A stretch of DNA of 31,435 nucleotides from an uncultured Lachnospiraceae bacterium. GTDB taxonomy: Bacteria; Bacillota; Clostridia; Lachnospirales; Lachnospiraceae. Where the stretch lies: contig CAJTTT010000022.1 of NCBI GenBank assembly GCA_910579285.1, forward strand, positions 1 through 31,435. Direction: 5' to 3'. Shown here one piece after another: positions 27,533-31,435 of the stretch. The translations under genes were made by a program, and so were the position numbers. The stretch's first letter is position 1. The number at the start of each line of letters is the position of its first letter. The notes beneath the pieces were generated by a model. That model was given only the letters and a program-made list of their open reading frames with translations, searched no databases and was not told the DNA's origin.

Positions 27533-29128
27533 ATGCGAAAGAGTGGTATGTTTGAGAATATAACAGGCGTGGTTCTTGTCCTCACCTTTCTGCTCACGGC
27601 TTTGACTGGCTGCGGCAGCCTGCAGGATTTTCAGGTGGATACACTGACAGGCAGAGAGGAAACGGACGAGTTCACCAGCCTGGGGCTTTCGCCGGAGTTT
27701 GATTATGAGGTGCCGGAGAGCCTGCCGAGTATTCTGGTGGATCAGGTAGGGTACGGTGTCGGCAGCAATAAGCTGGCCATGATCAGCGGTGAGACGCTGC
27801 CGGAAACTTTTTCGATTCTGGACGCAGCGTCCGGGCGGGAGGTCTATACAGGCAAGATTGAGAGTAAGGGATATGACCCATCCGTAAATGCATATATCAG
27901 CTTTGCGGATTTCACAGATTTTAATACGGCTGGTACATATTACATACAGGCTCAATCAATCGGACGCTCTTACGCATTTGAGATTGCGGAGGATCTTTAC
28001 GCGCCCCTGCTGAAAAAGGTGTTTAAACAGTATTATTATAACAGATGCGGGCTGACGCTTTCCGCTGAGCTGGCCGGTGATGCTGCACACAATGCATGCC
28101 ATTCCAGAGAGGCGCAGATGAAGGAGGAGGCGATGATCAAGCAGGACGTGTCGGGGGGCTGGCATGTGGACGAGATCGGGAGCAGAGATGTGGCAAGAGG
28201 ATGCCGGACGGTCAATACCCTGCTGCTTGCCTACGAACTGTATCCCGATGATTTGACCGATGATATGGGAATACCAGAAAGCGGAAACGGGATTCCTGAT
28301 GTGCTTGATGAGGTGAAGTACGAGATCGACTGGCTTCTGAAGATGCAGGATGCAAAGAGCGGGGCTGTGTATGCTTCGGTCAGTTCTGTGGACAATAAGA
28401 CGGCGGGATATATTCTGTATATAGACAGCATTACAATGGATGCGACCATTCACTTTGCGGCGACTATGGCTAAGTTCAGCTATCTGTACCAGAGTTACGA
28501 CCGGGAATTTGCGACCTTGTGCCTGCAGGCTTCCGACAGGGCTTATCGGTATGTGGAAAAGTATCTGGCAGACGTATCACAGGAGCAGTATTTTTTCGCG
28601 GCGGCTGAGCTTTACCGCGCAACGGGGGGCTATCAGTACCACAGTGTGGTTAAATCCTATCTGACCCAGAACCCGGAGGTGGATATGGAAAATGATTTTG
28701 CATTCTGGGGATGCGTGACGTATCTTTCCACGAAACAGAAGGTGGATGTGGAGCTGTGCGAGGCTGTGACCCAGAACCTGATGCGCAGGGGGGAGAAAAT
28801 TTCCTATGCCTCCAGGGATTCCAAGCTTCTCGTGAATACAGACGAAAAGCAGGGAGGCAATGCAGGGCTTTTGCGGGATATGGAGAGGCTGGCTGTGGTG
28901 GATCACATCATCACGAACCATGAGTATGCGACGGTGCTGGAAAACCATATTCACTATATGCTGGGACGTAACCTGCAGTCCATTTCTTACCTCGACGGTG
29001 TGGGCGGACGCAATTACCGGGATGTGGATGTGAGTCTTGGGATTATGAGTCAGGTGGATCAGAACGCGGAACTGCTGCTTTTGTTTGCTGCCATTATGGA
29101 TGAGGAGCTGGTGGTGGCAGAAGAATAG
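27533..29128 (+). CDS. Lipoprotein of the glycoside hydrolase family 9 fold, catalytic motifs altered
   Basis: This 531-aa protein has a lipobox LLTALTGC with C27, so it is exported and lipid-anchored. Residues about 64-155 match the Ig-like CelD_N domain (SILVDQVGYG...NKLAMISG...FADFTDFNTAGTYYIQA). Residues about 158-525 match the GH9 (alpha/alpha)6 barrel: YYYNRCG, GGWHVDEIGSRDV at 208-220, NGIPDVLDEVKYEIDWLLKMQD and YMLGRNLQSISYLDGVGG. In active GH9 endoglucanases GGW is followed by [HY]DAGD, and the C-terminal motif holds the acid Glu in NE. Here the first reads HVDEIGS and the second reads S506-Q507. Either the enzyme is inactive and binds glycans, or it uses other residues. ATG 27533 has only a weak ribosome binding site (AGGGA). 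Confidence 0.82.
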   Translation: MRKSGMFENITGVVLVLTFLLTALTGCGSLQDFQVDTLTGREETDEFTSLGLSPEFDYEVPESLPSILVDQVGYGVGSNKLAMISGETLPETFSILDAASGREVYTGKIESKGYDPSVNAYISFADFTDFNTAGTYYIQAQSIGRSYAFEIAEDLYAPLLKKVFKQYYYNRCGLTLSAELAGDAAHNACHSREAQMKEEAMIKQDVSGGWHVDEIGSRDVARGCRTVNTLLLAYELYPDDLTDDMGIPESGNGIPDVLDEVKYEIDWLLKMQDAKSGAVYASVSSVDNKTAGYILYIDSITMDATIHFAATMAKFSYLYQSYDREFATLCLQASDRAYRYVEKYLADVSQEQYFFAAAELYRATGGYQYHSVVKSYLTQNPEVDMENDFAFWGCVTYLSTKQKVDVELCEAVTQNLMRRGEKISYASRDSKLLVNTDEKQGGNAGLLRDMERLAVVDHIITNHEYATVLENHIHYMLGRNLQSISYLDGVGGRNYRDVDVSLGIMSQVDQNAELLLLFAAIMDEELVVAEE

Positions 29129-29256
29129 CGTGAGAAGAACTTCTAACCACTCACAGCAGAGGCTGTTTCGCAAAGTCAGCATAGCTGACTTGGAAGTTCT
29201 AGATTTGCTCTGCAAATCACTCTCACGCAGGAGAATGCCGAAATACGGCATTCTCC
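29128..29256. repeat. Cluster of nested inverted repeats between the GH9-like gene and plsC
   Basis: GCGTGAGA (29128-29135) and TCTCACGC (29221-29228) enclose AGAACTTC (29136-29143) with GAAGTTCT (29193-29200). Two more perfect hairpins lie inside: AGTCAGC-ATA-GCTGACT (29174-29190) and ATTTGC-TCT-GCAAAT (29203-29217). A further 11-bp perfect hairpin, GGAGAATGCCG-AAATA-CGGCATTCTCC, follows at 29230-29256. The block starts at the last base of the upstream stop codon and ends 16 bases from the stop of the convergent plsC gene. No T-run follows any stem, so it looks more like a palindromic repeat element than ordinary terminators. Confidence 0.65.
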
Positions 29257-29271
29257 GCATAAATAATAAAT

Positions 29272-30006
29272 TTATACGAACTCTTTGTTTTTGAAATACA
29301 TTTCCTTGATGATCGACTGGACCGTGTCGTCGATGCGGCGTTTCTGCTCTTTGTCGAGGTCTTTTATGTAGATGGGCCTGCCGTACTCGATGACGACATG
29401 GGTCTTTTTGATCTTCGGCAGATGGGCTTCCCATACCTGATCGGCATTGTTGATGCTCATAGGGATGATGGGACAGCCTGATTTCTCGGCGATCTTAAAA
29501 CTGCCGCCGCGGAAGGGAAGAAACGTGTCCGGCTCAGTACAGCGGCTCCCTTCGGGGAAGATACAGATGGAGACATCGGTTTTTACTTTTTCCACTGCCG
29601 TGAGAATGGTTTTCATGCCCTGCTTGATGTCCTTTCTGTCAAGGAAAAGGCAGTGCAGATTTTTCATCCAGCTTGACAGGAGCGGTACCTTTAACATGCC
29701 GATCTTTGCGATATATCCCGTAGGCCTGGGGACGCGCACATAGGTCATAACAATGTCGAAGTAGCTTCTGTGGTTGCCGATATACAGCACGGGGATATCT
29801 TTCGGTACGTTCTCTTCGCCGATTGCCGTGACGGAGACGCCGGACAGAAAGAGAACGCAGCGAAAGGCCCACTTTACGATGGCCAGCGAACTTTTGTCTT
29901 TGGCGGCCGGCGCCCATTTTCCGAGGAAGTATTCAAAGATTAAAAGTGGAATGCTTAAAATTAGGAACAGCACAACGAAGGTGGCAACTAGGATCAGACG
30001 TATCAT
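29272..30006 (-). CDS. plsC: 1-acyl-sn-glycerol-3-phosphate acyltransferase (PlsC family)
   Basis: This 244-aa membrane-associated enzyme adds the second acyl chain to make phosphatidic acid. A hydrophobic N-terminus (about 3-27) and a second hydrophobic stretch (about 42-62) fit membrane association. The catalytic HX4D motif is NHRSYFD with H79 and D84, the substrate motif is FPEGSR at 150-155, and PIIPMSINN follows as the fourth block. The start at 30006 is preceded on this strand by AGAGG. It is convergent with the GH9-like gene and divergent from the PrcB lipoprotein gene. Some PlsC paralogues act on other acceptors, so the symbol is by family. Confidence 0.93.
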   Translation of the reverse strand: MIRLILVATFVVLFLILSIPLLIFEYFLGKWAPAAKDKSSLAIVKWAFRCVLFLSGVSVTAIGEENVPKDIPVLYIGNHRSYFDIVMTYVRVPRPTGYIAKIGMLKVPLLSSWMKNLHCLFLDRKDIKQGMKTILTAVEKVKTDVSICIFPEGSRCTEPDTFLPFRGGSFKIAEKSGCPIIPMSINNADQVWEAHLPKIKKTHVVIEYGRPIYIKDLDKEQKRRIDDTVQSIIKEMYFKNKEFV

Positions 30007-30038
30007 TGGGGAAACCTCTCTGTGTTTTTCTAAAATTA

Positions 30039-30067
30039 TTGTTATAAGTATAGCATTATTCTATAGG
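30039..30067 (+). promoter_or_regulatory. Candidate divergent promoter of the PrcB-domain gene
   Basis: TTGTTA (30039-30044), a 17-base spacer and TATAGG (30062-30067) resemble a sigma-A promoter on the plus strand. It would overlap the plsC promoter, so the two could compete for polymerase. The -10 is only a four-of-six match. Confidence 0.35.
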
Positions 30068-30076
30068 AATAGACAA
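30047..30076 (-). promoter_or_regulatory. Promoter of plsC
   Basis: On the minus strand TTGTCT (30071-30076) and TATACT (30047-30052) are separated by 18 bases. The start would be near 30040, leaving about 33 bases to the ATG at 30006. Confidence 0.6.
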
Positions 30077-30124
30077 TGCCTTCGCATAATAAATTAGTTA
30101 GTAAGAGGATATGCGGAGGAAACG

Positions 30125-30553
30125 ATGGACGGATTGAGCGGGTATCAGAGGAGATTGGTAAGCATAGGGCTTCTTTGTCTGCTGTGTTTTGGGGTGTATT
30201 CCTGCGGGCAGAAACGGGATCCTATGGAAAAAATCAAGGATTTGGAATACACGGTGATAGCGGAGGACAACATGCCGGAGGAGCTTCTTGCAAAGATCGA
30301 GGAGCGCAAGGAGGAGACTTTCAAACTGACCTTTGAGGATCAGGGATTTCTTTATATCTGTGTGGGGTATGGAACACAGCAGACAGGCGGCTACAGCATT
30401 GCGGTGAATGATCTGTATGAGACGGCCAATGCAGTCTATATCGACACCAATCTGATCGGGCCGTCGCCGGAGGAGAAGAGCAAGCCGGTGGCAAGCTACC
30501 CTTATGTGGTGGTGAAGACGGAATTTTCGCAGAAGCCGGTGGTGTTTGATTGA
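30125..30553 (+). CDS. Small lipoprotein with PrcB C-terminal domain
   Basis: This 142-aa lipoprotein has a lipobox ending at C27 (GVYSCGQ), so it should be exported and lipid-anchored. The C-terminal half (about 75-140) matches the PrcB C-terminal domain: YICVGYGTQQTGGYSIAV, then the VYIDTNLIGPSPEE stretch and SYPYVVVKTE. That domain was named for a partner of a bacterial protease and occurs in many small secreted proteins of Firmicutes, so it is probably a binding module. ATG 30125 has GCGGAGG 5 bases upstream. pyrC starts 60 bases downstream with no terminator between, so co-transcription is likely. Confidence 0.82.
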   Translation: MDGLSGYQRRLVSIGLLCLLCFGVYSCGQKRDPMEKIKDLEYTVIAEDNMPEELLAKIEERKEETFKLTFEDQGFLYICVGYGTQQTGGYSIAVNDLYETANAVYIDTNLIGPSPEEKSKPVASYPYVVVKTEFSQKPVVFD

Positions 30554-30612
30554 GGATGCTTCAGAGAAATGAGTTGACAGACAGGCAGAACAGGAAGGAC
30601 GAGGAAGATAAG

Positions 30613-31435
30613 ATGCTTATATTGAAAAACGGATATATGACAGATCCCGCATCGGGAACAGAAGGATACCGGGATATTCTGATTGATACGGACAGCGGAA
30701 AAATTGTGAAGATCGTGTCCCAAGGTGCACTTGCAGAGGAAAGAGTTTGTGACGACTCTGTCGAAGAAATTGACTTAAATGGTCAAATTATTGCTCCGGG
30801 TCTGGTGGATGTGCATGTGCATTTCCGGGATCCGGGGTTTACCCATAAGGAGGATATTCATACCGGGACGGCTGCGGCTGCGAAAGGAGGATTTACTTCT
30901 GTGGTGCTGATGGCGAACACGAAGCCGGCGGCAGACAATGTAGAGACCCTTGCCTATGTGCGGAATAAGGGAAAAGAGACGGGGATTCATGTTTATACCT
31001 GCGCCAATGTGACCAAAGGGCTTCTCGGAAAAGAACTGACTGATATGGAGGCGTTGAGTGAGCAGGGGGCAGCAGGTTTTACCGATGACGGCATACCGCT
31101 GATGGATGAGCGGCTTCTCCGGGAGGCTCTGCAGAGGGCGGCGAAGTGCGGGAAACCGGTCAGTCTCCACGAGGAAAATCCGTCTCTTATAAAAAACAAT
31201 GGTGTGAATGCGGAAAAAGCCGCAGCATATTATGGGATAGGCGGTTCTCCCAGAGAGGCGGAGATCTCGATGGTAGAACGGGATCTGCGGATCGCGGTGG
31301 AGGAGGATGCCGACCTCTCCATCCAGCATATCAGCACGAAGGAGGCTGTGGAGCTGGTGCGGCAGGCGAAAAAGAAGAGCAGTCATATCTTTGCGGAGGC
31401 GGCGCCTCATCATTTTACATTGACGGAAGATGCGG
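30613..31435 (+). CDS. pyrC: Dihydroorotase, 3' end outside window
   Basis: The reading frame is open from ATG 30613 to the window end (274 codons). The enzyme interconverts carbamoyl-aspartate and dihydroorotate in pyrimidine synthesis. The class I signature is visible: APGLVDVHVHFRDPGF with H68 and H70 as metal ligands, then GFTDDGIPLMDE, PVSLHEEN and SIQHISTKEAVE, and the AEAAPHHFTLTED block at the very end. The usual length is about 425 residues, so roughly a third is missing. ATG 30613 has GAGGAAG at 30601-30607 and starts like family members (MLILKNGY). An in-frame ATG at 30556 has no usable ribosome binding site. Confidence 0.95.
   Translation, partial: MLILKNGYMTDPASGTEGYRDILIDTDSGKIVKIVSQGALAEERVCDDSVEEIDLNGQIIAPGLVDVHVHFRDPGFTHKEDIHTGTAAAAKGGFTSVVLMANTKPAADNVETLAYVRNKGKETGIHVYTCANVTKGLLGKELTDMEALSEQGAAGFTDDGIPLMDERLLREALQRAAKCGKPVSLHEENPSLIKNNGVNAEKAAAYYGIGGSPREAEISMVERDLRIAVEEDADLSIQHISTKEAVELVRQAKKKSSHIFAEAAPHHFTLTEDA

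Noticed and set aside
30574..30579. TTGACA before pyrC as a promoter
   Set aside because: No -10-like hexamer lies 16-18 bases downstream.

Overview
The window looks like a chromosomal segment from an anaerobic, spore-forming Firmicute, most likely a Lachnospiraceae-type Clostridium relative. The basis is a T-box leader before an isoleucyl-tRNA synthetase, purine-rich ribosome binding sites before nearly every gene, a SpoIID/SpoIIQ-like sporulation pair, protein sequences of clostridial style, and a moderately GC-rich backbone. No rRNA, tRNA, CRISPR array, transposase or integrase was seen.

Region 1 (1-3527) is visibly AT-richer than the rest. It holds the tail of a restriction-modification locus: the C-terminal part of a YhcG/DUF1016-type PD-(D/E)xK nuclease and a complete type I restriction R subunit (hsdR). 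The hsdR 3' end overlaps the first backbone gene. Region 2 (3517-5938) encodes a secreted protein of unknown function, then a run of six helically phased 11-bp repeats, then a membrane-anchored cell-wall enzyme that fuses an amidase to a NodB-type deacetylase. Region 3 (5957-9650) is a promoter, an Ile T-box riboswitch with its terminator, a 137-bp inverted-repeat element, and a long type-2 ileS.

Region 4 (9726-12384) is a self-contained glycogen phosphorylase unit with promoter and terminator. Region 5 (12444-17706) is a two-gene chaperone-like unit: a 1158-aa TPR protein with a J-like N-terminus in which HPD reads NPE, followed by a short HscC-like Hsp70. A 131-bp inverted-repeat element separates it from hflX (17921-19237). 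Region 6 (19329-22737) is an aconitase-family hydratase with a near-consensus promoter, followed closely by a membrane-anchored LamG-like protein. A TTG-started protein with calcium-loop-like motifs follows (22996-24063).

Region 7 (24117-27420) is spoIID, a spoIIQ-like gene whose LytM domain has lost its metal ligands, and an amidohydrolase. Region 8 (27533-29128) is a lipoprotein of the glycoside hydrolase 9 family with altered catalytic motifs. A cluster of hairpins (29128-29256) separates it from a convergent plsC-like acyltransferase on the minus strand. Region 9 (30125-31435) is a PrcB-domain lipoprotein followed by dihydroorotase pyrC, which runs off the window end.

The main themes are envelope and spore-wall remodelling (amidase-deacetylase, SpoIID, SpoIIQ-like, GH9-like lipoprotein, LamG protein, PlsC) and housekeeping (ileS, glgP, hflX, pyrC). 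The most unusual items are the Hsp70/J-like pair, the phased 11-bp repeats, the amidase-deacetylase fusion, the catalytically altered GH9 and LytM proteins, and the inverted-repeat elements between genes.
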